Source: Neptuniibacter halophilus (lineage in GTDB: Bacteria; Pseudomonadota; Gammaproteobacteria; Pseudomonadales; Balneatricaceae). From it: a stretch of 64,000 nucleotides of DNA. Position 1 is the stretch's first letter, and the number at the start of each line of letters is the position of its first letter. Shown piece after piece: positions 1 to 9,276 of this stretch. The translations under genes were made by a program, and so were the position numbers. The notes under the pieces are model-generated. The model had not been told where the DNA came from. It saw only the letters and a program-made list of their open reading frames with translations, and made no database searches. The stretch spans positions 1-64,000 of the forward strand of contig NZ_AP027292.1 of NCBI RefSeq assembly GCF_030295765.1. Reading direction: 5' to 3'.

Positions 1-382
1 CCCCCAGCAGGTGCCGCCACATCAGTCGTTCACCGGGCAGCAGCGCGGAAAACAGGACAATCAGTAATGGCCACAGGTAAGCGATCAGGCTGACTTCCAC
101 GGCCGGCGCATTCGCCATCGCCGCAAAATAACAAAGGTGATAGATAAAGTAGCCACTGATCCCCAGCAGCCAGACCGTCCACGGCTGGCGCAGATAACCT
201 AAGCCGCTTTCACCACGTAACCACCAGCGCGAGCCGATCAGCAGAAAGCCGACAAAAAACGTCATCGCCATCAGTTGAAACGGCGGGATAATGCCCTCGG
301 TCAGCCGGGTCATCAGGGCCAGCGTGCCCCACAGCACGATGGCGATTGCGCCGATGGCTGTCGCTTTAAATCGATTGTTCAT
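1..382 (-). CDS. DMT-family (EamA) transporter, 3' part cut by window edge
   Basis: Reading the minus strand from 382 gives an open frame that runs off the window edge, so only the first ~127 residues are visible. They begin MNNRFKATAIGAIAIVLWGT and form alternating hydrophobic segments with the IVLWGT and ISGYFIYHLCYF patterns typical of EamA half-repeats. This family exports amino acids or other metabolites across the inner membrane, and the start somewhat resembles YddG-type aromatic amino acid exporters. Two ATGs are adjacent (385 and 382); GGAGGT spacing favours 382. The AraC gene just upstream on the same strand is a plausible regulator. The substrate cannot be told from sequence. Confidence 0.85.
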   Translation of the reverse strand, partial: MNNRFKATAIGAIAIVLWGTLALMTRLTEGIIPPFQLMAMTFFVGFLLIGSRWWLRGESGLGYLRQPWTVWLLGISGYFIYHLCYFAAMANAPAVEVSLIAYLWPLLIVLFSALLPGERLMWRHLLG

Positions 383-451
383 CATTACCTCCATAATCAG
401 AGGCAGAAGCATACTGCTTAACGGAACCGCCTGACTTTCGCAGACAGGCGA

Positions 452-1207
452 TTAACTTTGCCGATCTGGCGAACCTGAGGCGTCAGGCAACGAAAAGTAA
501 CGGGGGGATTTTCCGAAATGGCGGCGAAAACGATCACTGAAAGCGGCCAGATTGCTGTAGCCGACATCGGCGGCGATCTGCTGAATGCTCAGCGTGCCCT
601 GCTCAAGTAATTGCCACGCCTGCTGCATCCGTAATTCAATCTGATACTGCTGTGGCGTCATACCGAATTGCCGGCGGAACCGTTCACTGAGCTGTCTGGG
701 ACTGAGGCTGGCCACCCGTGCTAACGCTTGTAGCGGTATCTGATGACGGTAGTTCTGCTGCAGATACGACACAGCCGCCTCAATCCGGCGATCCAGCTTA
801 AGCCGGTGGCCAAATTTTTCCTCCAGCAACTGAATCAGTAACAACAGCATCTGCCGCTGAGTGGTACTGTTGACCTGTGCAGACTGAACCTGCTGATGCA
901 GAAAAGCCACATAACAGGACAGCGCTTCATCCAACTGAATAAAGGCTGGCAGGCTTTCCAGTTGCGGCGCCAGCGCACTGGGTATATCGGCCACCAGAAA
1001 ACGGTTCTCCGATTCTGCGAGAAAGCCATGAACCGAACCGGCACTGATCACCGCTGCGGTCTGCCCGCCCAACTGAGCCCCCTGCCCGTCTACGCTGATA
1101 TCCAGTGTACCCCGCAGTGGCAGCACCAGTTGATGATAACTGTGCTCATGGCTGTGGGATTCCTGATTATAGCTGCGCAGGTCTAAGGTGAGGTGGTGTT
1201 CAGTCAT
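452..1207 (-). CDS. AraC-family transcriptional regulator with N-terminal cupin domain
   Basis: This 251-residue protein has a His-rich cupin-like sensor (HSHEHSYHQLVLPLRG, about residues 17-33). It ends with a two-helix-turn-helix AraC domain at about 157-238, with the signatures LARVASLSPRQLSERFRRQFG and IAADVGYSNLAAFSDRFRRHFG (each read here in part). The DNA-binding domain is complete. Such regulators often control a neighbouring exporter; the DMT transporter starts 69 bp downstream on the same strand, so it is a likely target or operon partner. The inducer is unknown. Confidence 0.9.
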   Translation of the reverse strand: MTEHHLTLDLRSYNQESHSHEHSYHQLVLPLRGTLDISVDGQGAQLGGQTAAVISAGSVHGFLAESENRFLVADIPSALAPQLESLPAFIQLDEALSCYVAFLHQQVQSAQVNSTTQRQMLLLLIQLLEEKFGHRLKLDRRIEAAVSYLQQNYRHQIPLQALARVASLSPRQLSERFRRQFGMTPQQYQIELRMQQAWQLLEQGTLSIQQIAADVGYSNLAAFSDRFRRHFGKSPRYFSLPDASGSPDRQS

Positions 1208-1246
1208 AAGCCGATTCTAGCGGATAAACCGGTTGCTTGTCCGCCC

Positions 1247-2263
1247 TCAGACCGCACTGAACAAAAACGGACTCTCAGCGTCAGCCGATTGCCTGACCCG
1301 ACCTTCAGCCTGAAGGAAATTGAGGTGCGCCAGTGTTTCGCCACAGGCCAGCAGTTTATCCAGCAGACCCAGTTCACGCTGATAGACCTTTTCAGCCAGT
1401 GCCATGACCGTCAGTGGCTCCTGACATAATCCGGCAATCTTTGTCAGATCATCCTGATGCCCACGAATCAGTTCATCCAGACGTTTATGCAGACCAAGGA
1501 AAGGAAAATTGTGAGCCGGCAGTGTCAGTGTATCTGCCGGTAACTGCTTAAGCTGATGCAAAGCCTCAAGCCAGCACTGCAATGGATTCGCATCAGGTGC
1601 CTGATGACCGACACTGACATTGGAACTGATGCGCGGCAACACCTGATCCCCCGAGATCAGAATTTTCTCCTCAGGGTTATACAGCGAACTGTGACAGATC
1701 GTGTGTCCGCGGGAGTGAATAACCTGCCAGTGCTGGCCACCGATCTGAAGGGACATATCATGTTCAAGAGAGTGGAACCCCTGAGGCAGGTCAGAGATCA
1801 GGTTACGCATGCCGCTGAACATCTTCAGCAGGCCACCAATCAGCTCCGGTTCCATCCCCAGTCGGAGGTAAAACGTTTCCAGCGCCTGCGGGTCATATTC
1901 TCCCTGCATAAAAGCACGAATGTGTGAAAATTCGGCGGAACTGATAAACAGTGGCAGATCAAATGTCTGGCATAGCCAGCCTGCCGCGCCGATATGGTCC
2001 ACATGGGAATGCGTCACAATCACCCGGGTCAGAGGCAAACCGTCGAGTGCTTCAGCCACCAGCCGCGACCAGATCTCAACCGTCTCCGGATTGTATAAAC
2101 CACAATCCACCACGGCCCAGCCCTGCGCCTCACGCAACAGATAAAGGTTGATGTGATCGAGCGCAAACGGCAGCGGCATTCGCAACCAGAGAACGCCGGG
2201 CCTGATCTCCTGCAATTCACCCGCTTCAGGTTGCTGAAAATCTGCTGCAATCACTGCATTCAT
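1247..2263 (-). CDS. MBL-fold metallo-hydrolase
   Basis: This 338-residue metallo-beta-lactamase-fold protein has the di-metal motif THSHVDHIGA (H85, H87, D89, H90). Further ligands are H187 in SRGHT, D206 in ISGDQ and H251 in LPAHNF, so the metal site is complete. The fold resembles LACTB2/glyoxalase II-like cytosolic hydrolases acting on thioesters, esters or nucleic acids; the substrate is not deducible. AGAGGG precedes the ATG at suitable spacing. The gene lies 39 bp upstream of the AraC gene on the same strand and may share its transcript. Confidence 0.88.
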   Translation of the reverse strand: MNAVIAADFQQPEAGELQEIRPGVLWLRMPLPFALDHINLYLLREAQGWAVVDCGLYNPETVEIWSRLVAEALDGLPLTRVIVTHSHVDHIGAAGWLCQTFDLPLFISSAEFSHIRAFMQGEYDPQALETFYLRLGMEPELIGGLLKMFSGMRNLISDLPQGFHSLEHDMSLQIGGQHWQVIHSRGHTICHSSLYNPEEKILISGDQVLPRISSNVSVGHQAPDANPLQCWLEALHQLKQLPADTLTLPAHNFPFLGLHKRLDELIRGHQDDLTKIAGLCQEPLTVMALAEKVYQRELGLLDKLLACGETLAHLNFLQAEGRVRQSADAESPFLFSAV

Positions 2264-2537
2264 AGCGTTTCCCTCTGATTACTCGCCGTCCCCTGCAAAC
2301 AGACGCAGGGCAGACTAAAGAGTCTGTTAGGTCTTTTTGAAGTCCTCAACCACCATAACAGCCAAATAATTACCTATTCAGGACAACTCGCCTGCCCGGG
2401 AGAGATAGCGGCGCTATACAAAGATTAGTCATATCAATTATGTAAATATCATCTATACTTTTATTGCATTAATATCTCATATTTGGATTTGATATGATTG
2501 TTCAATTATTCATATAGCAAACACAGAAGGTCACTCA
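2264..2537. promoter_or_regulatory. AT-rich divergent promoter region between MBL hydrolase and RND operon
   Basis: This 274-bp gap separates divergent genes. Its right half (about 2425-2520) is strikingly AT-rich and carries an 8-bp inverted repeat, CATATCAA at 2430-2437 and TTGATATG at 2489-2496, together with several related ATATCAT-like words. This arrangement suits a regulator with several half-sites, possibly the LysR product encoded at the end of the RND operon. No single -35/-10 pair stands out clearly enough to assign. Confidence 0.35.
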
Positions 2538-3629
2538 ATGCGTCTACGCAGCCTTGCTTTCGTTTTCGGCCTGAACATGCTGTTAAGCCCTGCCTTACTG
2601 GCTGCCGATAACGCATCACAACCCCTGGTTCGTCCCGCCAAGTTATTACAGATTACCGACCCCGCCACCCGGGCGTTACGTACCTTCCCTGCCGAGGTGA
2701 AAGCGTCGGCACGTACGGAGCTGGCCTTCAGGGTCAGCGGTGTACTGACCCACCTGCTGCCAAAAGAGGGTGAAACCGTAACCAAAGGTCAGATACTCGC
2801 CCGTTTAGACCCGGCAGACTATGACGTCAGCCTGCAGCGTTATCAGGCTGAGTACAAACTGGCGAGACAACAGTTTGAACGCAGTCAGGTGATGCTTGAG
2901 CGCAAGCTGCTCTCTCAGGCGCAATACGATCAGAAAGAGGCGGAGCTGAATATCGCCCGCTCAGCCCTGAATCAGGCCCGCCTGAACCGCGAGTACACCG
3001 AGCTGCGTGCGCCTTATGACGGCGTCGTATCACAGCGCCTGGTGGAGAATTTTCAGAACATTCAGGCGAAGCAGCCGATCTTGATTCTGCAGTCAGACGA
3101 CCAACTGGATATTGAGTTGCAGCTTCCTGAACAGATCATCTCAATGCAAACCCGCCCGGAGGCCACAGATGTTCTGTCTGATGTTCGTCTGGAAGCTTTT
3201 CCGGATCAGGTTTTCAAAGCCCGTTACCGCGAACACAGTGGTGAAGCAGACCCGGCCACCGGCGCTTATCGGGTTACCCTGAGCCTGAAAAAACCACAAG
3301 GGATGCATCTGTATCCGGGGATGACTGCCACAGTAACGGTGGATATGAACAAGGTCTTTATGCTGCAGGAAGCGGTCTTCACCCTGCCGGTAGAAGCGGT
3401 GATCTCAGCGGAAGATAAGCCACTGGACAGCCCTGAACGCCAGATCTGGAAAGTAAACCCTGAAACCATGCAGGTGTTCCGGGCTGATGTTGTCGTCGGC
3501 AGCCTGACCGGCAAGGGGATTGAGATTCGCGCCGGACTGGAAGTGGGCGATATTGTCGTCGTTGCCGGTGCCAACTACCTGCGCGAGGGGATGAAAGTCC
3601 GCGCCTGGGAAAGAGAGAGAGGGCTGTAA
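2538..3629 (+). CDS. RND efflux periplasmic adaptor (membrane fusion protein)
   Basis: This 363-residue protein begins with a signal peptide (LAFVFGLNMLLSPALLAAD). A HlyD/AcrA-type layout follows: a first lipoyl half, a coiled-coil hairpin (about 100-145, rich in Q, E and R), a second lipoyl half (YTELRAPYDGVVSQRLVENF region), a beta-barrel and a membrane-proximal domain near PGMTATVTV. It bridges the inner-membrane pump to an outer-membrane channel in the periplasm. Its stop abuts the pump ATG without a gap, so the two are translationally coupled. No outer-membrane factor gene lies nearby, so a TolC-type partner must be elsewhere. Confidence 0.93.
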   Translation: MRLRSLAFVFGLNMLLSPALLAADNASQPLVRPAKLLQITDPATRALRTFPAEVKASARTELAFRVSGVLTHLLPKEGETVTKGQILARLDPADYDVSLQRYQAEYKLARQQFERSQVMLERKLLSQAQYDQKEAELNIARSALNQARLNREYTELRAPYDGVVSQRLVENFQNIQAKQPILILQSDDQLDIELQLPEQIISMQTRPEATDVLSDVRLEAFPDQVFKARYREHSGEADPATGAYRVTLSLKKPQGMHLYPGMTATVTVDMNKVFMLQEAVFTLPVEAVISAEDKPLDSPERQIWKVNPETMQVFRADVVVGSLTGKGIEIRAGLEVGDIVVVAGANYLREGMKVRAWERERGL

Positions 3630-6600
3630 ATGAACAGCGCTGATTATTTTATCCGCCACCGGGTTACCAGCTGGATGTTCGCCCTGCTCCTGGGTCTGGG
3701 CGGTACTCTGGCCTTTTTTGGTCTCGGGCAGCTTGAAGATCCACCGTTCACCATTAAGGACGCGATGATTATCACCTCCTATCCCGGTGCCTCCGCGCAG
3801 CAGGTTGAGGAGGAACTGACCTTCCCGCTTGAGCAGCAGGTTCAGCAGCTCCCGTGGGTCGATAATGTCCGCTCCATCTCATCACCGGGCTTATCGCAGA
3901 TCACCGTATCGATCAAAAGCATCTATGCCGGCGATGAACTGCGCCAGATCTGGGATGAATTACGCCGTAAAATTGATGACTACCGCCCCAGCCTGCCTCC
4001 CGGTGTTAACCCTCCGTGGATCAATGATGACTTTGGTGATGTGTTTGGCATCATGCTGGCCGTGACCGGTGACGGCTATAACTATGAAGAGCTGAAGGAC
4101 TATACCGACTTCCTGCGCCGGGAACTGATTCTGGTCGATGGCGTCAGCAAGGTGGACATCCACGGCGAACAGGATGAGCAGGTTATCGTCGAGATCTCCC
4201 GTATCCGGCTGAACAACCTCGGAATCTCCCTGCAGCGGATCTATGAACTGCTGGCCAACCAGAACGTAGTATCCAATGCGGGCTCCGTTCAGGTGGGCAG
4301 TGAATATATCCGTATTTCGCCCACCGGTGAGTTCACCGATGTGGCCGAACTGGAACGCCTGATTATCAGTGATGCCGGTGCCTCACAACTGATTCGCCTT
4401 GGCGACGTAGCCTCGATCAGCCGGGGCTATGCTGAAGTACCGAAAAATCTGGTCTCCTACAACAGTGCAGCGTCACTGCATATCGGCATCTCATTTATCA
4501 GTGGTGTCAACGTCGTCGATGTCGGGGCAGCCATCAGTGAGCGGCTCGAACAGCTCGAATACGCCCGCCCGATCGGTATGGAGATCGCAACGCTGTATAA
4601 CCAGCCGCAGGAAGTGGAACGCTCCATCGACAGTTTCATCAGCAACCTGCTGGCGGCCATCGTCATTGTTGCGCTGGTGCTGCTGGTATTCATGGGCCTG
4701 CGCAGCGGCATACTGATCAGCCTGATCCTGCTGCTGACCATCATGGGTACCTTTATCTTTATGAAGGTCGCTGATATCAACCTGCAACGAATCTCCCTCG
4801 GCGCCCTGATTATCGCGCTGGGAATGCTGGTTGATAACGCGATCGTGATTACAGAGGGCATTCTCATTAATCTGCAGCGCGGCCACACCAAACTCGCCGC
4901 TGCGCGCATGGTCGCCACACAGAACCAGTGGCCTCTGCTGGGTGCCACTGTGATTGCGGTTATTGCCTTCGCCCCGATCGGCCTCTCTCCGGACGCCACC
5001 GGTGAATTTGCCGGCTCGCTGTTCTGGGTCTTGCTGATCTCGCTGATGCTCTCCTGGGTAACAGCACTGACACTGACTCCGTTCTTCTGCGACCTGATGT
5101 TCAAAGAGGGCAGCACCGACGGTGCCGACGGGACTGCCGATCCCTATAAAGGCGCGGTATTCACCTTCTATAAATGGCTGCTGGATCTGTGCATGCGCTG
5201 GCGCTGGACAACCATAGGCGTGGTTTTACTGGCCACCGCACTGGCCGTAGCCGGTTTTGGTCAGGTACGTCAGGCCTTCTTCCCCCCATCCACCACACCG
5301 ATGTTTCTGGTGGATTACTGGCGGGTTCAGGGTACCGATATTCGTGCGACTGCGGCTGATGTGAAAGAGATTGAAAGCTGGCTGCTTAAAGATGACCGGG
5401 TTGAATATGTAGCCACAACCACCGGTCAGGGTGCGCTGCGGTTTATGCTCACCTACACACCGGAAAAGCGCTACGCAGCCTATGGACAGTTTATTGTCCG
5501 TACCGGCGACAGCGAAGTGATAAATGCGGTTCTGAACGATCTGGATCAGCATCTGAAACAGAACTATGCCCACGCCCAGTATAAACTCAAGCGACTGGAG
5601 ATCGGCCCATCCACCAATGCCAAGATCGAACTGCGGATCAGCGGCCCCGACCCGGATCAGCTCAGGCTGATCGCCAGTCAGGCTGCAGAGATCTTCCGTG
5701 CCGACCCTGCGGCGAGCAATATCCGCCATGACTGGCGCGAACGCACGAAGCTGATACGCCCTGAATTTCTTGAAGCTCAGGCACGCCGTGCAGGAATCAA
5801 TAAGCAGGATCTGGACAACACCCTGCTGATGAACTTTACCGGACAGCGGATTGGCCTTTACCGGGATGGTACGACCCTGCTGCCGATCATCGCCCGCACC
5901 CCGGATGAAGAACGTCTCGGCATCGACAACCTGAAGGAGCTGACCATCTGGAGTCCGCGCTATCAGAGCTGGATTCCGGTCGATCAGATCGTCGGCGGCT
6001 TTGATCTGGTCTGGGAGGATTCTCTGATCATGCGCCGCGACCGCAAACGCACCCTGACCCTGATGACCGACCCGGACCTGTTTGCCGATGATACCGCTGC
6101 CTCCCTGCTGGGCCGCCTGCAACCGCAGATCGAAGCCCTTGAACTGCCGGTAGGTTACAGCATCGAATGGGGCGGTGAGTATGAGAGCTCAAGAGACGCA
6201 CAGGCACCGATTATGAGCGCCATGCCACTGGGGTTCCTCGCCATGTTTCTGATTACGCTGGTGCTGTTCAACTCGTTGCGCAAGCCGCTGGTAATCTGGG
6301 CAACCCTGCCTCTGGCGATAACCGGTGTAACTCTGGGCTTGCTGGCGCTGGATCTGCCGTTCGGCTTTATGGCACTGCTCGGCTTCCTGAGTTTATCCGG
6401 CATGCTGCTGAAAAATGGTATCGTCCTGCTAGATCAGATTAATCTGGAACTGGAAGCGGGTCGGGAGCCCTACCGGGCAGTATTTGATTCTGCCGTTTCC
6501 AGGGTGCGCCCGGTCTGTATGGCCGCGGTTACCACCATACTGGGCATGATACCGCTGCTGTTCGATGACTTCTTCGCCAGTATGGCCGTGGTGATCAGTT

Positions 6601-6713
6601 TCGGTCTGGGCGTTGCTACGCTGCTGACATTGCTCGTGGTACCCGTGCTCTATACACTGGCTTACCGGATTCCCTACCGCAGCCAGACCGAGTTGAGTAA
6701 CGATGACACCTGA
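3630..6713 (+). CDS. RND efflux transporter permease
   Basis: This 1027-residue inner-membrane pump has the full RND architecture: an N-terminal transmembrane helix, two large periplasmic loops, and two six-helix blocks at about 330-530 and 855-1010. The proton-relay residues are visible as D402 in TM4 (GMLVDN; the second Asp of AcrB is Asn here, as in many RND pumps) and K928 in TM10 (GMLLKN). It belongs to the AcrB-like drug/hydrophobe group rather than the heavy-metal group. It exchanges protons for toxic compounds with the adaptor encoded directly upstream. The substrate range cannot be assigned. Confidence 0.94.
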   Translation: MNSADYFIRHRVTSWMFALLLGLGGTLAFFGLGQLEDPPFTIKDAMIITSYPGASAQQVEEELTFPLEQQVQQLPWVDNVRSISSPGLSQITVSIKSIYAGDELRQIWDELRRKIDDYRPSLPPGVNPPWINDDFGDVFGIMLAVTGDGYNYEELKDYTDFLRRELILVDGVSKVDIHGEQDEQVIVEISRIRLNNLGISLQRIYELLANQNVVSNAGSVQVGSEYIRISPTGEFTDVAELERLIISDAGASQLIRLGDVASISRGYAEVPKNLVSYNSAASLHIGISFISGVNVVDVGAAISERLEQLEYARPIGMEIATLYNQPQEVERSIDSFISNLLAAIVIVALVLLVFMGLRSGILISLILLLTIMGTFIFMKVADINLQRISLGALIIALGMLVDNAIVITEGILINLQRGHTKLAAARMVATQNQWPLLGATVIAVIAFAPIGLSPDATGEFAGSLFWVLLISLMLSWVTALTLTPFFCDLMFKEGSTDGADGTADPYKGAVFTFYKWLLDLCMRWRWTTIGVVLLATALAVAGFGQVRQAFFPPSTTPMFLVDYWRVQGTDIRATAADVKEIESWLLKDDRVEYVATTTGQGALRFMLTYTPEKRYAAYGQFIVRTGDSEVINAVLNDLDQHLKQNYAHAQYKLKRLEIGPSTNAKIELRISGPDPDQLRLIASQAAEIFRADPAASNIRHDWRERTKLIRPEFLEAQARRAGINKQDLDNTLLMNFTGQRIGLYRDGTTLLPIIARTPDEERLGIDNLKELTIWSPRYQSWIPVDQIVGGFDLVWEDSLIMRRDRKRTLTLMTDPDLFADDTAASLLGRLQPQIEALELPVGYSIEWGGEYESSRDAQAPIMSAMPLGFLAMFLITLVLFNSLRKPLVIWATLPLAITGVTLGLLALDLPFGFMALLGFLSLSGMLLKNGIVLLDQINLELEAGREPYRAVFDSAVSRVRPVCMAAVTTILGMIPLLFDDFFASMAVVISFGLGVATLLTLLVVPVLYTLAYRIPYRSQTELSNDDT

Positions 6714-7656
6714 TGACCTGAGCAATGTAGATCTGCGGCTTCTGGTCGTGTTCAACGCCCTCATGGAAGAGCGCAGTGTCACCCGTGCCGCAGCCAGACT
6801 GGGTCTGTCCCAGCCTGCGGCCAGCCGTAACTTGCGTCAGTTACGTCAGTTGTTCGGTGACGATCTGTTTATCCGCCAGTCCCATGGGCTGGCCCCCAGC
6901 CCTCGTGCGGAACAACTGCATCAGCAACTGAAGCTGGTACTGGATGACATCCTGCGGCTGGTCTCTCCGGTCGAGCTGGATCCGAAAAAGCTCCGGCGGC
7001 GTTTTCGTATCAGCGTGATCGATCCGGTCTCACAGGGTTTGATTGCCCCCCTGCTTGGCTACCTGGAAGAACATGCACCCGGTGTCAGCCTGAAAATTCA
7101 GAATCTGGAAACCCACAGCATGGATGCTCTGATCGCCGGTCAGTTGGATTTTATTATCAACTTCGGTGATAACGCCCCGGCCAATATCCATTCACGCATT
7201 CTGTTTCAGAACTATCCGCACTGCCTTATGAGCCGGAATCACCCGCTGGCCGGACAGAAAAGCATCACACCTCAGCAGTACGCCGAACAAAATCACGTGG
7301 ATTTTATTATTCCCGGATTTCTGGCGGAGACACTGCCAGACTGGATTCTTAACGACCGTCGTGTCGGACTGGAAACCAATAACATGATGACCGCGCTGAA
7401 TGCGATCTGTGATCGACAGTACTGTATGATCGGCAGTGAGATGCTGACCTACCTGTCACCGCGCGCCGAGGAACTCTGCTGTGTTCCCTTTGCCAGTCAG
7501 GAGCCGGTACCTAAAGTAAATACCCGACTGCTCTGGCACCGCCGCTATCACGAGGATGCAGCCCATCGCTGGTTTCGCAGTGTGATACATCAGTTGATGG
7601 AGGAACAGGCGCAGGAACTGGACAGCCTGCGCCAGCACCGGCTGAGTAACGGCTGA
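6703..7656 (+). CDS. LysR-family transcriptional regulator (NodD/NahR-like subgroup)
   Basis: This 317-residue protein has an N-terminal winged helix with the signature SVTRAAARLGLSQPAASRNL (about 25-44) and FGDDLFIRQ, followed by a LysR substrate-binding domain. The opening LSNVDLRLLVVFNALMEER is typical of the NodD/NahR/LeuO-like branch. The ATG lies 11 bp inside the end of the RND pump gene, indicating co-transcription. That is unusual, since LysR genes are more often divergent from their targets, and it suggests feedback control of the efflux operon. The effector is unknown. Confidence 0.9.
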   Translation: MTPDDLSNVDLRLLVVFNALMEERSVTRAAARLGLSQPAASRNLRQLRQLFGDDLFIRQSHGLAPSPRAEQLHQQLKLVLDDILRLVSPVELDPKKLRRRFRISVIDPVSQGLIAPLLGYLEEHAPGVSLKIQNLETHSMDALIAGQLDFIINFGDNAPANIHSRILFQNYPHCLMSRNHPLAGQKSITPQQYAEQNHVDFIIPGFLAETLPDWILNDRRVGLETNNMMTALNAICDRQYCMIGSEMLTYLSPRAEELCCVPFASQEPVPKVNTRLLWHRRYHEDAAHRWFRSVIHQLMEEQAQELDSLRQHRLSNG

Positions 7657-7661
7657 AGCGA

Positions 7662-7676
7662 TTACCCGGCCGGTAA
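7662..7676. terminator. Short inverted repeat between convergent genes
   Basis: TTACC (7662-7666) and GGTAA (7672-7676) flank the GC-rich loop CGGCC in the 28-bp gap between the convergent LysR gene and the last gene of the urea block. It could act as a bidirectional stop, but there is no T-tract, so this is tentative. Confidence 0.25.
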
Positions 7677-7684
7677 GTACAGCC

Positions 7685-7891
7685 TTAACCGCGTTTCGCG
7701 GCCAGCTTACGGATCGTATAAATCAGACCCGCAGCAACCACCGCAGACACCAGCAGATGATCCGGCTCGGTCATAAAGTGGATAATACCGCTCATCACGC
7801 TGGCCTGTTCTGAGCCATCATGCGCAACCGCCGGAACCGATACAGCCACAGCACTCAAAACGCCGGCTCTGGAAACAAATTTCTTCAACAT
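7685..7891 (-). CDS. Small HupE/UreJ-like membrane protein at end of urease block
   Basis: Starting at the ATG at 7891, preceded by AGGTGA, gives 68 residues. An upstream ATG at 7918 would overlap ureG and has no ribosome site. A signal-like segment (SRAGVLSAVAVSVPAVAHDG) is followed by IIHFMTEPDHLL and one further hydrophobic helix ending in RKLAAKRG. The AHDG cleavage context and H-x5-DHLL spacing echo the start of HupE/UreJ nickel-permease-type proteins, which are normally ~200 residues with several helices. This looks like a one-helix minimal or truncated version. It lies 23 bp after ureG, so a role in nickel handling is inferred, not shown. Confidence 0.65.
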   Translation of the reverse strand: MLKKFVSRAGVLSAVAVSVPAVAHDGSEQASVMSGIIHFMTEPDHLLVSAVVAAGLIYTIRKLAAKRG

Positions 7892-7914
7892 ATAATTCAC
7901 CTGTCTATAAAAAA

Positions 7915-8562
7915 TCACACTACAGCCTGAGCCGGTGGCAGTGTCTTCGCCGCCAGCATCCCCTCTGTAATGATGAACTGAATGATATCATCCAGACCTT
8001 TGGCCTGCTTCAGATTTGAGAAAACAAAAGGCCGTTCGCCGCGCATTTTCCGCGCATCCTCATCCATGACTTCCAGCGAAGCGCCCACCAGTGGAGCCAG
8101 ATCGATTTTGTTAATGATCAAAAGATCCGATTTGGTAATGCCCGGCCCGCCCTTGCGCGGAATTTTATCGCCGGCTGACACATCGATCACGTAGATGGTC
8201 AGATCAGACAGCTCCGGGCTGAAAGTTGCACTCAGGTTGTCACCGCCACTCTCTACAAACACCACATCCAGTTCACCATGCCGGGCGATTAACTGATCAA
8301 TCGCCGCCAGATTCATGGATGCATCCTCACGGATCGCGGTATGTGGACAGCCACCGGTCTCCACCCCGATAATCCGGTCTGCCTCGAGCGCTTCATGCCG
8401 GGTCAGGAACTTGGCATCTTCCTGGGTATAAATATCGTTAGTCACCACCGCAATATCATAGTGCTCGCGCATAGCTGCACACAGTGAGCGCAGCAACGCG
8501 GTTTTTCCGGAACCTACCGGCCCACCGACACCCACGCGTAAGGTCTGTTTGGGTTTGCTCAT
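7915..8562 (-). CDS. ureG: Urease accessory GTPase UreG
   Basis: This 215-residue SIMIBI GTPase delivers nickel to apo-urease in complex with UreD and UreF. The P-loop GGPVGSGKT is at residues 13-21 and the conserved metal-binding Cys-Pro-His triad is C72-P73-H74 ([11 protein letters not shown]). The guanine-specificity motif NKID lies in [14 protein letters not shown]. The start at 8562 is chosen because GGGAGGAGA precedes it; an in-frame ATG six codons earlier lacks such a site. It is the penultimate gene of the urt-ure block. Confidence 0.96.
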   Translation of the reverse strand: MSKPKQTLRVGVGGPVGSGKTALLRSLCAAMREHYDIAVVTNDIYTQEDAKFLTRHEALEADRIIGVETGGCPHTAIREDASMNLAAIDQLIARHGELDVVFVESGGDNLSATFSPELSDLTIYVIDVSAGDKIPRKGGPGITKSDLLIINKIDLAPLVGASLEVMDEDARKMRGERPFVFSNLKQAKGLDDIIQFIITEGMLAAKTLPPAQAVV

Positions 8563-8589
8563 CTTCTCTCCTCCCGTCATTCCGGCTGT

Positions 8590-9276
8590 TTATGAGCGGA
8601 ATAATCGTGAATACTGTTGTTCATGCAGGGCACTTGCGATTGCCAGCGCTGGCAATCCGGCCCCGATCTGTTGTTCTTCTGTTTTGTCCGCTGCGGCAAT
8701 GGCTTCACTGATCACCGGTTGCAGCTCCCCCAGCAGAATCTGCGCCTGAGTCTGCCCCAGCGGCACCAGCTTGGTGGCTGCCGCCACCTGATTTTCCAGC
8801 CATGCCCAACTGAATCCCAGTGCCGCCAGATCGCTTTTGATACCCCAGTGGGTCGCAGCAATCGCAAACAGGCAGACAAAACTGACCGCCTGCGCATCAG
8901 CGCCGTGGGCAAAAGGCTGGGGTACCTGCAAACTATTCAGCAGGCGTATCAGGGCTTCACCCATAGCCGTGTCGGTCAGACGCAGCTCTTTACTCTCGCG
9001 GCAGGCCAGCAGCAGGTCATTCAGCCGAAACAGCTCCGCATGATCCTGCTCTGCTGCGGCCTGCATACACAGCCGTAACAGGGGCAGGTCTACCTGCGCA
9101 ACCGAGTGCAGCAGTTGCATCTCCAGCCATTCGTGCACTTGCTGCTGATTGCGCAGCCAGCCACAGTCAATGGCATACTCCAGCCCCTGCGAGAAGGAAT
9201 ACCCCCCCACCGGCAGGCTGACACTGCTCAGTTGCAGCAGACGAATCAGGCCGCTGTCAGTGGTGCGAATGTCCAT
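8590..9276 (-). CDS. ureF: Urease accessory protein UreF
   Basis: This all-helical accessory protein (228 residues) joins UreD and UreG in the urease activation complex. The family hallmark LPVGGYSFSQGLEYAID occurs near residues 20-36. The open frame extends far upstream but reads unlike UreF there; the ATG at 9276 (MDIRTTDSGLIRLLQL) matches the usual family start. With this start the gene overlaps the end of ureE by 20 bp, consistent with translational coupling. The length is normal for UreF. Confidence 0.95.
   Translation of the reverse strand: MDIRTTDSGLIRLLQLSSVSLPVGGYSFSQGLEYAIDCGWLRNQQQVHEWLEMQLLHSVAQVDLPLLRLCMQAAAEQDHAELFRLNDLLLACRESKELRLTDTAMGEALIRLLNSLQVPQPFAHGADAQAVSFVCLFAIAATHWGIKSDLAALGFSWAWLENQVAAATKLVPLGQTQAQILLGELQPVISEAIAAADKTEEQQIGAGLPALAIASALHEQQYSRLFRS

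Noticed and set aside
5226..6122. Long antisense frame opposite the RND pump
   Set aside because: It is a shadow frame caused by codon bias of the pump gene; no domain or ribosome site supports it.
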